DNA of 64,000 bases, taken from positions 186,001 to 250,000 of the forward strand of contig NZ_VCED01000003.1 of NCBI RefSeq assembly GCF_006384255.1, written 5' to 3'. The stretch is from Haemophilus seminalis (GTDB lineage: Bacteria; Pseudomonadota; Gammaproteobacteria; Enterobacterales; Pasteurellaceae). The first letter of the stretch is position 1, and each line of letters opens with the position of its first letter. The notes beneath the pieces are model-generated. The model searched no databases. It worked only from the letters and a program-made list of their open reading frames with translations, and had not been told where the DNA came from. Position numbers and translations under genes: made by a program. Below are positions 22,141 through 30,584 of this stretch, one piece after another.

Positions 22141-22179
22141 AATTACCGTACTTTGGTTTTAAAGTGCGGTAATTTTTTT
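22141..22179 (+). terminator. Terminator of the Nramp-like gene
   Basis: AATTACCGTACTT (22141-22153) pairs with AAGTGCGGTAATT (22162-22174) through one G-U pair, then a run of T. The 3' arm holds a perfect uptake signal and the 5' arm a one-base variant. Confidence 0.9.
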
Positions 22180-22228
22180 GAAAGTTTTTAATAGAAAAGG
22201 TATGATGCGCCCATTTTCAATCATGTAA

Positions 22229-22681
22229 ATGATAAGTTTGAAATATAAAAATAATCAATCGGTTCTCGTGGTAATTTATGCGAAAAGCACGAATCGTGTT
22301 CTTATGCTTCAACGTCAAGATGATTCCACTTTTTGGCAATCTGTCACTGGTACATTGGAAGCGAATGAAACACCAAGAACAACTGCGATTCGAGAAGTTG
22401 GGGAAGAAGTCGGATTAAAAATAGAAGAAAGTTCCACCGCACTTTTTGATTGCAAAGAGAGCATAGAATTTGAAATTTTTCCACATTTCCGATATAAATA
22501 CGCACCGAATGTGACTCAATGTCATGAACATTGGTTTTTATTGGCAATTGAGCAGGAATTTGAACCGATATTAAGTGAGCATTTGGCGTATCAATGGGTT
22601 TCACCTGAACAAGCGATCCAAATGACGAAATCTTCCAATAATGCGGAAGCAATTAGAAAATATATTCTTAAAGTTAAATAG
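22229..22681 (+). CDS. nudB: Dihydroneopterin triphosphate diphosphatase (Nudix)
   Basis: NudB removes pyrophosphate from dihydroneopterin triphosphate in folate synthesis. The 150-residue protein matches E. coli NudB along its length (VLVVIYAKSTNRVLMLQR, FWQSVTGTLEANET, EFEIFPHFRYKYAP, EHLAYQWV). The Nudix box is complete: Gly41, Glu47, then REVGEEVGL. The ribosome binding site before ATG 22229 is weak, so the start is less certain; TTG at 22238 is an alternative. yebC follows 12 bases later, the frequent nudB-yebC-ruvC order. An uptake signal lies within the gene near 22437. Confidence 0.92.
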   Translation: MISLKYKNNQSVLVVIYAKSTNRVLMLQRQDDSTFWQSVTGTLEANETPRTTAIREVGEEVGLKIEESSTALFDCKESIEFEIFPHFRYKYAPNVTQCHEHWFLLAIEQEFEPILSEHLAYQWVSPEQAIQMTKSSNNAEAIRKYILKVK

Positions 22682-22693
22682 AAGGAAAACAAC

Positions 22694-23434
22694 ATGGCAG
22701 GCCATAGTAAGTGGGCTAATATTAAACACCGCAAAGCAGCACAAGATGCACAACGCGGTAAAATTTTTACTAAATTAATTCGTGAACTTGTTACTGCAGC
22801 TAAAATTGGTGGGGGCGATGTGAGTGCTAACCCGCGTTTACGTGCAGCAGTTGATAAAGCGCTTAGCAATAATATGACGCGTGATACTATCAACCGAGCC
22901 ATTGATCGTGGTGTAGGTGGTGGCGATGACACCAATATGGAAACCAAAATTTATGAAGGTTATGGTCCAGGTGGAACTGCTGTGATGGTTGAGTGTCTAA
23001 GTGACAACGCAAACCGCACGATCTCACAAGTTCGCCCAAGTTTCACTAAATGTGGGGGGAATTTAGGGACTGAGGGATCTGTTGGTTATTTGTTTAGTAA
23101 AAAAGGTTTAATTCTAATTACTGAAGCAGACGAAGATGCGTTAACTGAAGCAGCAATTGAAGCAGGTGCTGATGATATTCAACCCCAAGATGATGGTTCA
23201 TTTGAAATCTACACCGCTTGGGAAGATTTAGGTTCGGTGCGTGATGGTATTGAAGCAGCTGGCTTTAAAGTTCAAGAAGCTGAAGTGACAATGATTCCAT
23301 CAACTACTGTCGATCTTGATCTTGAAACTGCGCCTAAATTGTTGCGTTTAATTGATATGTTAGAAGACTGTGATGATGTACAAAACGTATATCATAACGG
23401 TGAAATTAGTGATGAAATTGCAGCTCAGCTGTAA
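22694..23434 (+). CDS. yebC: YebC/PmpR family protein
   Basis: YebC family proteins were long called transcriptional regulators; some members are now known to help ribosomes pass difficult proline stretches. The 246-residue protein starts [23 protein letters not shown], the invariant family opening, and shows [17 protein letters not shown] and the C-terminal [17 protein letters not shown] motif. The start is fixed by the GGAAAAC site and conservation. It lies in the nudB-yebC-(lipoprotein)-ruvC cluster. Which role applies in Haemophilus is not visible from sequence. Confidence 0.95.
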   Translation: MAGHSKWANIKHRKAAQDAQRGKIFTKLIRELVTAAKIGGGDVSANPRLRAAVDKALSNNMTRDTINRAIDRGVGGGDDTNMETKIYEGYGPGGTAVMVECLSDNANRTISQVRPSFTKCGGNLGTEGSVGYLFSKKGLILITEADEDALTEAAIEAGADDIQPQDDGSFEIYTAWEDLGSVRDGIEAAGFKVQEAEVTMIPSTTVDLDLETAPKLLRLIDMLEDCDDVQNVYHNGEISDEIAAQL

Positions 23435-23450
23435 TTTTAAGGAGATAATA

Positions 23451-23885
23451 ATGAAATTAGTAAAAGTATTGCCTGTAATGGCTGCGTTTGTTGTATTATC
23501 CGCTTGTGCAAGTGAAACAGCAAAAATGGAATCAAAACCAGCTCAAGGTGCAATGCCAACCGTAACAGATAAAACAGTTGTTTATTCTTGTAATAAAAAA
23601 ACGGTTACGGCAGTTTATCAATTTGAGAATCAAGAAGCCACAGCTGCAATGGTGATGGTTGGTAACAAAGTTATCGCGAAAGATTTTTCTCGTGATACAG
23701 CGCAAAAAGATTTTACTTCATTTACTTCAGGCAAATATGTTTGGAACGTAGATAGTGGTTTAACGTTAAATAAATTTGATTCTGTAGTGCCTGTAAATCT
23801 TTTAGAAAAAGGTGAAAAATCAGATAAAATTCTAGTAAAGAATTGCGATGTTAATGTAAAAGCTACAGTAAAAGCAAACAAATAA
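23451..23885 (+). CDS. Small lipoprotein of unknown function, possibly MliC-like
   Basis: A 144-residue protein with a lipoprotein signal: MKLVKVLPVMAAFVVLSAC, giving an LSA-C lipobox with Cys20 or so as the lipidated residue. The mature part has a VYSCNKKTVTAVYQF opening and ends with a second cysteine in LVKNCDVNVKATVK, suggesting a disulfide-closed small beta domain. The YSCNKK / aromatic strand / FTSGKYVWNVDSG pattern loosely recalls MliC lysozyme inhibitors, but I cannot confirm it. The frame opens earlier at 23370 inside yebC; the ATG at 23451 has a GGAG site and a proper signal peptide. It sits between yebC and ruvC, and its terminator follows. Confidence 0.75.
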   Translation: MKLVKVLPVMAAFVVLSACASETAKMESKPAQGAMPTVTDKTVVYSCNKKTVTAVYQFENQEATAAMVMVGNKVIAKDFSRDTAQKDFTSFTSGKYVWNVDSGLTLNKFDSVVPVNLLEKGEKSDKILVKNCDVNVKATVKANK

Positions 23886-23892
23886 TAAAAAA

Positions 23893-23932
23893 ATAAAACG
23901 GCTAGTGTTAATAGATTAGCCGTTTATTTTTA
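23893..23932 (+). terminator. Terminator of the lipoprotein gene
   Basis: AAACGGCTA (23896-23904) pairs with TAGCCGTTT (23917-23925), extended by ATA/TAT beyond, and followed by TATTTTTATT. It ends only a few bases before the ruvC start, so ruvC needs readthrough or a promoter inside this region. Confidence 0.82.
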
Positions 23933-23937
23933 TTCTT

Positions 23938-24510
23938 ATGAGTATTATTTTAGGCATTGATCCCGGTTCTCGTGTGACAGGTTATGGTGTGATTCGCCAA
24001 ACAGGAAGATATTTGGAATATCTTGGCAGTGGCGCAATTCGTACTCAAGTTGAAGATTTACCAACCCGTTTGAAACGCATTTATGCTGGAGTAACTGAAA
24101 TCATCACGCAATTTCAACCAGATATGTTTGCGATTGAGCAAGTGTTTATGGCGAAGAATGCGGATTCTGCTTTGAAACTCGGGCAGGCTCGCGGTACGGC
24201 GATTGTTGCAGCGGTAAATCATGATTTACCTGTTTTTGAATATGCCGCACGTTTAGTAAAACAAACAGTGGTGGGCATTGGTTCAGCAGATAAAGTGCAA
24301 GTGCAAGAAATGGTGACTCGTATTTTGAAGTTGTCAGATAAACCTCAAGCCGATGCCGCGGATGCCTTGGCTATCGCAATTACACATGCGCATTCTATTC
24401 AACATTCTTTACATATTGCCAATTCTGTGAAAATGACAGAAACGCAAGAAAAAATGACCGCACTTTTAAAGACCAGATATAGCCGAGGACGCTTTAGATT
24501 AAAAATTTAA
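23938..24510 (+). CDS. ruvC: Holliday junction resolvase RuvC
   Basis: RuvC cuts Holliday junctions symmetrically in recombination repair. The 190-residue protein begins [19 protein letters not shown] with the first catalytic Asp, continues with the [22 protein letters not shown] region (catalytic Glu) and ends with [18 protein letters not shown] (catalytic Asp pair). It is 17 or so residues longer than E. coli RuvC at the C terminus. No obvious ribosome binding site precedes the ATG, since the bases there are the T tail of the preceding terminator. ruvAB follow, separated by a LexA box. Confidence 0.95.
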   Translation: MSIILGIDPGSRVTGYGVIRQTGRYLEYLGSGAIRTQVEDLPTRLKRIYAGVTEIITQFQPDMFAIEQVFMAKNADSALKLGQARGTAIVAAVNHDLPVFEYAARLVKQTVVGIGSADKVQVQEMVTRILKLSDKPQADAADALAIAITHAHSIQHSLHIANSVKMTETQEKMTALLKTRYSRGRFRLKI

Positions 24511-24528
24511 CTGGATGTTCGTCCAGTT
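24509..24528. promoter_or_regulatory. LexA box (SOS operator) of ruvAB
   Basis: The palindrome AACTGGA, six bases, TCCAGTT contains CTG-N10-CAG, the LexA core. The variant CTGGAT...ATCCAG is that of the E. coli ruvA operator, differing from the common CTGT...ACAG. It lies 45 bases before the ruvA ATG and touches the ruvC stop. I first read it as a weak terminator, but the T tract is poor and the match to the ruvA operator is better. Confidence 0.75.
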
Positions 24529-24572
24529 TTATTTTATTCTATGCGTTAAGTTTTTTATCATTCGGAAGAATT

Positions 24573-25187
24573 ATGATCGGTCGCTTACAAGGCATTCTTT
24601 TAGAAAAACAACCTCCAGAAATTTTACTTAATGTGCAAGGCGTAGGCTATGAATTGCTTTTGCCTATGACGAGTTTCTATGATTTACCAGAAATTGGTCA
24701 AGAAACTACTTTATTCACCCATTTTGTTGTTCGTGAAGATGCTCACTTACTCTTTGGATTCGCCCAGAAAACAGACCGCACTTTATTTCGTGAATTAATC
24801 AAAACAAATGGGGTAGGCCCTAAATTAGCCTTAGCGATTTTATCTGCCATGTCGGTCGAACAATTTGCTTATGCAATTGAGAGAGAAGAGCTTTCTAAAC
24901 TCACCAAAATTCCTGGTGTGGGTAAAAAAACAGCTGAACGTTTATTAGTTGAACTCAAAGGTAAATTTAAAGGTATAAAACAAAGTGATTTCTTTGTCGA
25001 AAGTACTCATATTCCGTCAGCGCCATCTATTGAATCGTGTGTAGAAAATTCATCCGATGAAGCTATTTCGGCCTTGGTTGCTTTAGGTTATAAACCTGTA
25101 GAAGCAGAAAAAATGGTAAAACGTGTTGCTAAGCCAGAATTAACCAGTGAACAAGTTATTCGCGAAGCTCTAAAAGCCGCACTGTAG
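24573..25187 (+). CDS. ruvA: Holliday junction branch migration protein RuvA
   Basis: RuvA binds Holliday junctions as a tetramer and loads the RuvB motor. The 204-residue protein starts [28 protein letters not shown] (OB domain), has two helix-hairpin-helix motifs ([13 protein letters not shown] and [17 protein letters not shown]) and the C-terminal domain III ([21 protein letters not shown]) that contacts RuvB. It follows a LexA box and is 7 bases ahead of ruvB, so the pair is one SOS-induced unit. Confidence 0.96.
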   Translation: MIGRLQGILLEKQPPEILLNVQGVGYELLLPMTSFYDLPEIGQETTLFTHFVVREDAHLLFGFAQKTDRTLFRELIKTNGVGPKLALAILSAMSVEQFAYAIEREELSKLTKIPGVGKKTAERLLVELKGKFKGIKQSDFFVESTHIPSAPSIESCVENSSDEAISALVALGYKPVEAEKMVKRVAKPELTSEQVIREALKAAL

Positions 25188-25194
25188 GTGAGAC

Positions 25195-26202
25195 ATGATT
25201 GAAGCAGATAGAATTATTAGCGGGCAAGCTAAGATTGATGAAGATGTTATTGACCGCGCTATTCGTCCTAAATTATTAGCAGATTATGTTGGGCAGCCGC
25301 AAGTGCGTGAGCAAATGGATATTTTCATCAAGGCAGCCAAACTACGTCAAGATGCATTAGATCATTTATTGATTTTTGGTCCTCCAGGTTTGGGAAAAAC
25401 AACGCTTGCTAATATTGTGGCAAATGAAATGGGCGTGAATATTCGTACGACATCAGGACCTGTATTAGAAAAAGCAGGAGATTTGGCCGCGATGCTAACC
25501 AATCTTGAACCGCACGATGTGTTATTTATTGATGAAATTCATCGACTTTCCCCTGCTATTGAAGAAGTCCTTTATCCCGCAATGGAAGATTATCAATTGG
25601 ATATTATGATTGGTGAGGGGCCAGCTGCTCGTTCTATTAAATTAGATTTGCCACCTTTTACTTTGGTTGGCGCGACGACTAGAGCGGGTTCTTTGACTTC
25701 CCCATTGCGTGATCGTTTTGGTATTGTGCAACGTTTGGAATTCTATTCTGTAGAAGATTTAACATCTATCGTTGAAAGAAGTGCGGGATGTTTGAATCTT
25801 GAATTAGAACAGCAAGCCGCTTTTGAGGTGGCTCGTCGTTCACGAGGTACGCCTCGAATTGCAAACCGTTTATTACGACGTGTGCGTGATTATGCAGACG
25901 TGCGTAATGGGGGAGTAATTTCGGTAGATGTGGCAAAACAAGCGCTTTCAATGCTGGATGTAGACGATGCCGGATTTGATTATTTAGATAGAAAGTTATT
26001 GTCTGCAGTTATTGAGCGTTTTGACGGCGGGCCAGTAGGGCTGGATAATCTTGCTGCTGCAATCGGTGAAGAACGCGATACTATTGAGGATGTTTTAGAG
26101 CCTTATTTGATTCAGCAAGGTTTTTTACAACGTACCCCACGTGGGCGAATTGCTACATCACAGACTTATCGACATTTTGGTTTGCAGAAGTTAACAGATT
26201 AA
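25195..26202 (+). CDS. ruvB: Holliday junction branch migration ATPase RuvB
   Basis: RuvB is the AAA+ hexameric motor that drives branch migration. The 335-residue protein has Walker [12 protein letters not shown] (about residues 62-72), Walker [10 protein letters not shown], the sensor segment [19 protein letters not shown] with the arginine finger region, and a C-terminal winged helix ([14 protein letters not shown]). It starts 7 bases after ruvA and ends 7 bases before the convergent rseC stop, with no separate terminator in between. Confidence 0.97.
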   Translation: MIEADRIISGQAKIDEDVIDRAIRPKLLADYVGQPQVREQMDIFIKAAKLRQDALDHLLIFGPPGLGKTTLANIVANEMGVNIRTTSGPVLEKAGDLAAMLTNLEPHDVLFIDEIHRLSPAIEEVLYPAMEDYQLDIMIGEGPAARSIKLDLPPFTLVGATTRAGSLTSPLRDRFGIVQRLEFYSVEDLTSIVERSAGCLNLELEQQAAFEVARRSRGTPRIANRLLRRVRDYADVRNGGVISVDVAKQALSMLDVDDAGFDYLDRKLLSAVIERFDGGPVGLDNLAAAIGEERDTIEDVLEPYLIQQGFLQRTPRGRIATSQTYRHFGLQKLTD

Positions 26203-26209
26203 ATGTTAT

Positions 26210-26644
26210 TTATGAGAGAACGCGTAATAAAGTAGGATGAAACTCCGTTTTTTGTGCTAAATTTCTGCTATATATTTTCACAACGATAAATGAAATAGCG
26301 GTGGAAAAAAATATCAGTATTGTACGAAGAATTTCATTGTGGCTAATATAATCAGAAATTAATGTACTTAATACCAGTGTTAAAAGTGGCGCAATATACA
26401 TTAATAAGGCAGAGAGTAGCATTGATTTTTCTTTTAATCCTATTTCAACAATTTGACCTTCGCGTAATGGCATTAATGTTTCTACATTAAAAATATGCTC
26501 GCCACGTTTACCATTTAATTCGGAAAGGCTTGATGTTCCACAACTGTTTTTAGCTGCGCATTGTCCACAGGCACTTTGAGATTGGCATTTCACTTTGGCA
26601 ATGCCATTTTCATAGCTAATAACAACGGCACTTTCTCTTAGCAT
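26210..26644 (-). CDS. rseC: RseC/MucC-like SoxR-reducing system protein
   Basis: A 144-residue inner-membrane protein of the RseC family, linked in enterobacteria to SoxR reduction and sigma-E control. The N-terminal part has four cysteines (Cys20, 26, 29, 35 in [16 protein letters not shown]), expected to bind an iron-sulfur cluster or form redox pairs; two membrane segments follow (about residues 77-95 and 105-125). No rseA/rseB or sigma-E gene adjoins it here. It starts within the last codons of rsmJ (7-base overlap), so it belongs to the trmA-rsmJ-rseC unit. Confidence 0.85.
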   Translation of the reverse strand: MLRESAVVISYENGIAKVKCQSQSACGQCAAKNSCGTSSLSELNGKRGEHIFNVETLMPLREGQIVEIGLKEKSMLLSALLMYIAPLLTLVLSTLISDYISHNEILRTILIFFSTAISFIVVKIYSRNLAQKTEFHPTLLRVLS

Positions 26645-27411
26645 TGGGATGCTCCCATATAAATATCAAAGCGATGATTTTTCGTTTCACGGCTAAAGTG
26701 CGGTTGTTTACCACCAAGAAACTCTGCATAGTCAGGACGCTTCACAACCACACGTTTTTTCGCTAATTGCAGCGCAGGTAACAGCAATCCATCAGCATCT
26801 AAATCAGCTCCGACTAAATGCTGGAATACGCGCATTTCTTTTTTTACTAGCGCAGATTTTTGTTTATGTGGATACATTGGATCGAGATAAACCACATCGG
26901 CATAATCAATATTAGGATCAAGTTCATTAATATGGTGAACATTCAGCAAGCGCAAATTTTTTTGCAACATCTCGCCGATTTCTTGATCTTGATAAGCACG
27001 ATTTATACCATCTTGTAGAAGTAAAAAAACAACAGGATGACGTTCCACTAACCGAACTTGGCAGCCAATCGAGGCTAGCACAAAGGCATCACGCCCTAGA
27101 CCTGCTGTTGCATCAATAACGGTTGGCAATTCCGAACCTTTAATCCCTACCGCTTTCGCTACAGCTTCACCGCGACCACCACCGAACTTACGACGGTGAG
27201 CCATTGTGCCACCTACAAAATCAACATAAACCGCCCCGAGTTTAGGTTCGTCTAATTTACGAAGCTCTAAACGTTCATCGGTTTGAACAAGCGCAAGTGG
27301 GCTTTGTTCATCATGAATAATGTTATGTTCAGCACAAAGTGTGGTCAATTCTGCTAATGTTTTTTCTGAAGATTCAGAAATCAGCTGAATTCCTACTTGC
27401 GAATGAGCCAT
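26638..27411 (-). CDS. rsmJ: 16S rRNA (guanine(1516)-N2)-methyltransferase
   Basis: RsmJ methylates G1516 of 16S rRNA. The 257-residue protein closely follows E. coli YhiQ/Rsm[37 protein letters not shown], the SAM loop [16 protein letters not shown], and the catalytic-type [21 protein letters not shown]. Its ATG overlaps the end of trmA by 19 bases, and it overlaps rseC by 7 bases. An uptake signal lies near its 3' end (26696-26704). All three genes form a compact minus-strand unit. Confidence 0.95.
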   Translation of the reverse strand: MAHSQVGIQLISESSEKTLAELTTLCAEHNIIHDEQSPLALVQTDERLELRKLDEPKLGAVYVDFVGGTMAHRRKFGGGRGEAVAKAVGIKGSELPTVIDATAGLGRDAFVLASIGCQVRLVERHPVVFLLLQDGINRAYQDQEIGEMLQKNLRLLNVHHINELDPNIDYADVVYLDPMYPHKQKSALVKKEMRVFQHLVGADLDADGLLLPALQLAKKRVVVKRPDYAEFLGGKQPHFSRETKNHRFDIYMGASQC

Positions 27412-28484
27412 ACGCCGCTTTCCATGTGGTCAGTGTAAGGAAATTGGTCAAATAACGCAGCTTTTTCAATACGGTGCGTTTTTGACAGTTCAACAAGGTT
27501 ATCGCACAGCGTATGCGGATTACAGGAAATATACAAAATGCGATCGTAATTTTGTACAAGTTTCACAGTATCAGGATCAAGCCCTGCGCGAGGAGGATCG
27601 ACAAAAATGGTATTACATTCATAAGATTTTAAATCAATCCCTTTCAAGCGATTAAAGGCTCGAACCCCATTCATTGCCTGCGTAAATTCCTCTGCCGACA
27701 TACGGATAATTTGTAAATTATCGACTTTATTTTCAGCAATATTAAATTGTGCGGCGGCTACGGAAGGTTTGGCGATTTCTGTTGCTAATACCTTGCGGAA
27801 ATTTTGTGCAAGTGCGATAGAAAAATTACCGTTTCCGCAGTAAAGTTCTAATAAATCACCTTCACTATTTTGGGTACAATCAATTGCCCATTCAAGCATT
27901 TTGCAGTTTACCGTTGCGCTTGGCTGGGTAAAACTATTCTCGACTTGGCGATAGACATAATTTCTGCCATTCACAGGTAAAATTTCATCCACATAATCTT
28001 TCTCAAAACAGATTTTTTGTTTACTTGCACGCCCGATTATTTGCACATCAAAATCTTGCTTTTCGAGTAAATCTTTCAAATTTTTAGCCGCACTTTCCCA
28101 TTCTTCAGTGAGCGTTTTATGATAAAGCAAGCTCACAATAATCTTATTACTCAAGGTGCTAAGGTAATCGATTTGGAATAATTTTTTGTGTAGTACCTCT
28201 TGTTGTTTTAACAAAGGTAATAAGGTGCACATCATACGATTAATCAGCGTGCTGGCGATTGGAAACTCATCCACGCGATAACGCTGTAGCATCGCTTGAT
28301 CAAACATAATATGGTAAAAATCATCTTGCTCATGCCAAATACGAAACTCTGCACGCATACGATAATGGCTTGTTGGAGAGTCAAAAACTTGAATATCCGG
28401 CGCATTAAAAGGGCGCAAAAGTGCGGTTAACTTTTCAAGTTTTTTTTGTAGCTGTTCGTTGTATTGAGAAATCGGTAATTGCAT
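27393..28484 (-). CDS. trmA: tRNA (uracil(54)-C5)-methyltransferase
   Basis: TrmA makes the nearly universal ribothymidine at tRNA position 54 and also modifies tmRNA. The 363-residue protein opens [19 protein letters not shown], has the SAM loop [16 protein letters not shown], the [16 protein letters not shown] motif and the [11 protein letters not shown] sequence holding the catalytic Cys. The length agrees with E. coli TrmA (366). It leads the trmA-rsmJ-rseC unit. The gene starts 144 bases after the maoP stop, beyond maoP's terminator. Confidence 0.95.
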   Translation of the reverse strand: MQLPISQYNEQLQKKLEKLTALLRPFNAPDIQVFDSPTSHYRMRAEFRIWHEQDDFYHIMFDQAMLQRYRVDEFPIASTLINRMMCTLLPLLKQQEVLHKKLFQIDYLSTLSNKIIVSLLYHKTLTEEWESAAKNLKDLLEKQDFDVQIIGRASKQKICFEKDYVDEILPVNGRNYVYRQVENSFTQPSATVNCKMLEWAIDCTQNSEGDLLELYCGNGNFSIALAQNFRKVLATEIAKPSVAAAQFNIAENKVDNLQIIRMSAEEFTQAMNGVRAFNRLKGIDLKSYECNTIFVDPPRAGLDPDTVKLVQNYDRILYISCNPHTLCDNLVELSKTHRIEKAALFDQFPYTDHMESGVWLIRK

Positions 28485-28583
28485 AGAAATTAGTATTCAT
28501 AGGGCGTATGAAGACGAATCGTTCATACAAAGATAGGAGAATAAAGTTATCAGCCGTGAATTACGCGTGATTTCACAAGCTAT

Positions 28584-28615
28584 TCAAAAACAAAAGGCAG
28601 ACTTCCGCCTGCCTT
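28584..28615 (-). terminator. Terminator of maoP
   Basis: AAGGCAG (28594-28600) pairs with CTGCCTT (28609-28615). Read on the minus strand the hairpin is followed by a U-rich tract (28595-28586). It lies 12 bases after the maoP stop. Confidence 0.8.
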
Positions 28616-28627
28616 GTTCAACATATC

Positions 28628-28963
28628 TTATTCGCCGGAATAATCTTCACTGCCAGAGGCAGCTTCACTCACATCACCAGATAAGGTGTAAACACGTTTT
28701 TTAGTATTAATACGAGTACGATATTTATTCCAAGTTTTTTCAAAGAAAGTCTCTGCTGCGCGCTCACCACGGCAAAAAGCGACGAAATCTTTTTCTTCTT
28801 TAGTCGCTGGCTCACGTTCCCCTAAGTCCAATGCTTTGAACGCTTGGCCATATTGCTCAAGCACTTGTGATTCTTTGATTGTGTAATCACCGTGACGGGA
28901 AAAACCACGTGGGTAGTTTTTGTCGTCAAAGAAACGACGCGTTACGCTAAAACTTGCAGCCAT
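28628..28963 (-). CDS. maoP: MaoP-like protein (DUF413)
   Basis: In E. coli, MaoP (formerly YifE) works with the maoS site to organise the Ori macrodomain of the chromosome. The 111-residue protein aligns along its length with it: [31 protein letters not shown], the [24 protein letters not shown] core, [17 protein letters not shown], and an acidic tail. There is no membrane segment or signal peptide. It is a single gene between the dsbA unit and trmA, with its own terminator. Whether Haemophilus has the macrodomain system is not known to me. Confidence 0.85.
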   Translation of the reverse strand: MAASFSVTRRFFDDKNYPRGFSRHGDYTIKESQVLEQYGQAFKALDLGEREPATKEEKDFVAFCRGERAAETFFEKTWNKYRTRINTKKRVYTLSGDVSEAASGSEDYSGE

Positions 28964-29024
28964 AATATTCTCTCTTCTTTCATTAATATTTACAAAATAG
29001 GGCAGGCATTAAACCAATTTTTCG

Positions 29025-29642
29025 TTATTTTTGCAATAAACCTTTTACGGTTTGCACATAATCTTTCACGAAATCATCGTAATTTAACCCTTCAGGGTTT
29101 ACGCGGAATTTTCCATTTACATAAAAATCAGGTACGCCACGCACTTTAAATTGTTCTGCGGCATTCACTTGTTTATTAACTAAACCATTTACTGCAAAAC
29201 TATTAATGCCACCATCAAATTGCTCCGCGGTTACACCATTCGATAAGAAAATAGCTCGAATATCATCCATTGATTTTAAGGCATCCTTTTGAGCCGCTTC
29301 AAATAATGGTGCCTTTACTTTACTTTCAGCCCCCAATGCCATTGCTAACGCCCAAGCACGTGTTAAGTTTTCAGATTGGCGACCTAAGAAATTTACATGA
29401 TATTGTTTAAATTTCACATCTTTTGGTAAAGTATCTGCGACTTGTTGTGGAATTTTATATTCCATTTCAAACGCGTAACAATGCGGGCAGTAGAATGAGA
29501 AAAACTCAATCACTTCTTTTTGCTGTGAAGCCTGTTGACTCACTTGAACATATTGTTTGCCTTCTTGTAAATCTGCGGCAAAACTATTTACAGACATAAG
29601 CGTACTGATACCTAAACCTAACGCAAGTAATACTTTTTTCAT
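29025..29642 (-). CDS. dsbA: Periplasmic thiol:disulfide oxidoreductase DsbA
   Basis: DsbA introduces disulfides into exported proteins; in H. influenzae it (Por) is known to be needed for competence, tying it to the uptake signals scattered here. The 205-residue precursor has a signal peptide (MKKVLLALGLGISTLMSVNSFAA) and the active site CPHC at Cys52-Cys55, then the alpha-helical insertion and the cis-proline segment VRGVPDFYVNGKF. yihD lies 12 bases upstream on the same strand. This yihD-dsbA pair next to mobA is conserved with E. coli. Confidence 0.95.
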   Translation of the reverse strand: MKKVLLALGLGISTLMSVNSFAADLQEGKQYVQVSQQASQQKEVIEFFSFYCPHCYAFEMEYKIPQQVADTLPKDVKFKQYHVNFLGRQSENLTRAWALAMALGAESKVKAPLFEAAQKDALKSMDDIRAIFLSNGVTAEQFDGGINSFAVNGLVNKQVNAAEQFKVRGVPDFYVNGKFRVNPEGLNYDDFVKDYVQTVKGLLQK

Positions 29643-29654
29643 TTGCTTTCCCTC

Positions 29655-29921
29655 TTATTTAATGATACCGCGAGCACGGAGCAATGCGGTTTTAAAATCT
29701 TCTTCGTAATCTTTTTTGAGACCAGGAATTGGCTCATGTTTATCTGTACCATCCATTTTTAACTGATAAATAATCACTTCATCAGTTAATTCATTTAATG
29801 GCTTTTGGAAACCTGATTCATTGGCAATTTTTTGCAAAATTTCCATTAAGCTCAAATCTGGGTCTTTAGACCAATAAGGCTGTAAAAGTTCCAAAACTTC
29901 ATTTAAACGCTTACATTTCAT
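29655..29921 (-). CDS. yihD: YihD family protein (DUF1040)
   Basis: An 88-residue protein of unknown function that matches E. coli YihD throughout: [21 protein letters not shown] at the start and [20 protein letters not shown] at the end. It is small, soluble and rather acidic, with no signal peptide. It is co-transcribed with dsbA (12-base gap) and reads away from mobA across 64 bases. The conserved linkage to dsbA and mob genes is known, but it has not revealed a role. Confidence 0.9.
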   Translation of the reverse strand: MKCKRLNEVLELLQPYWSKDPDLSLMEILQKIANESGFQKPLNELTDEVIIYQLKMDGTDKHEPIPGLKKDYEEDFKTALLRARGIIK

Positions 29922-29985
29922 TGCTATTTCCTTTTTAATCGTAAAAAATAGGCAAATGATACTTGAAATAACGATAGATTAAAAT

Positions 29986-30582
29986 ATGACAATCACAATA
30001 AGCGCGGTAATTTTGGCTGGTGGCAAAGCACGCAGAATGGGTGGGCAAGATAAAGGATTACAGATTTTAGGTAAACAATCTTTAATTCAACATGTTATTC
30101 ATCGCTTGCAACCACAAGTTCATGATATTTCGATTAACGCTAACCGAAGTCAAACAGAATATGCAAAATTTGGCTTTCCTGTTTTTTCCGATGAACTACC
30201 CGATTTTCAAGGGCCATTGAGTGGTATGCTAACAGCCCTTGAAAAGACAAAAAGTGACTTTATCCTTTTTACACCTTGTGATACACCTTTTTTCCCAACT
30301 AATCTTTTAGATAAACTCCAAAGTGCGGTTGAAAATCACTGTGCTTTAATTGCTTATGCTTGCGATGAGGAACGTGAACATCCCGTTTTTTGTTTGATGT
30401 CCGTTCAGCTAAAGGAAAAATTACGGCACTATTTAGCATCGGGTGAACGACACCTTTTACGGTTTATGCAAGAAAATGGTGGGATTTCAGTAAAATTTAC
30501 GAAAGAAGAAGGGCATTTCGAGAATTTTAATACACTGGATGATTTAGATTCTTATAGTTCGGATGATTTTAAAGAGGGCTAA
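29986..30582 (+). CDS. mobA: Molybdenum cofactor guanylyltransferase
   Basis: MobA links GMP from GTP to molybdopterin, giving the bis-MGD cofactor of DMSO reductase-type enzymes. The 198-residue nucleotidyltransferase has the glycine-rich loop VILAGGKARRMGGQDKG and the metal-binding FTPCDTPFFP motif. arcB starts 2 bases after its stop, an unusual partner. The accessory GTPase gene mobB is 28 kb away, near 58 kb, whereas the two are adjacent in E. coli. An uptake signal lies within the gene (30321-30329). Confidence 0.94.
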   Translation: MTITISAVILAGGKARRMGGQDKGLQILGKQSLIQHVIHRLQPQVHDISINANRSQTEYAKFGFPVFSDELPDFQGPLSGMLTALEKTKSDFILFTPCDTPFFPTNLLDKLQSAVENHCALIAYACDEEREHPVFCLMSVQLKEKLRHYLASGERHLLRFMQENGGISVKFTKEEGHFENFNTLDDLDSYSSDDFKEG

Positions 30583-30584
30583 TA

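Noticed and set aside
24509-24528. Intrinsic terminator after ruvC
   Set aside because: The inverted repeat has a poor T tract and matches the E. coli ruvA LexA operator better.
28500-28560. Hairpin and possible RNA between trmA and maoP
   Set aside because: GTATGAA...TTCATAC at about 28506 can pair, but there is no promoter or T run, so it is not enough to call a feature.
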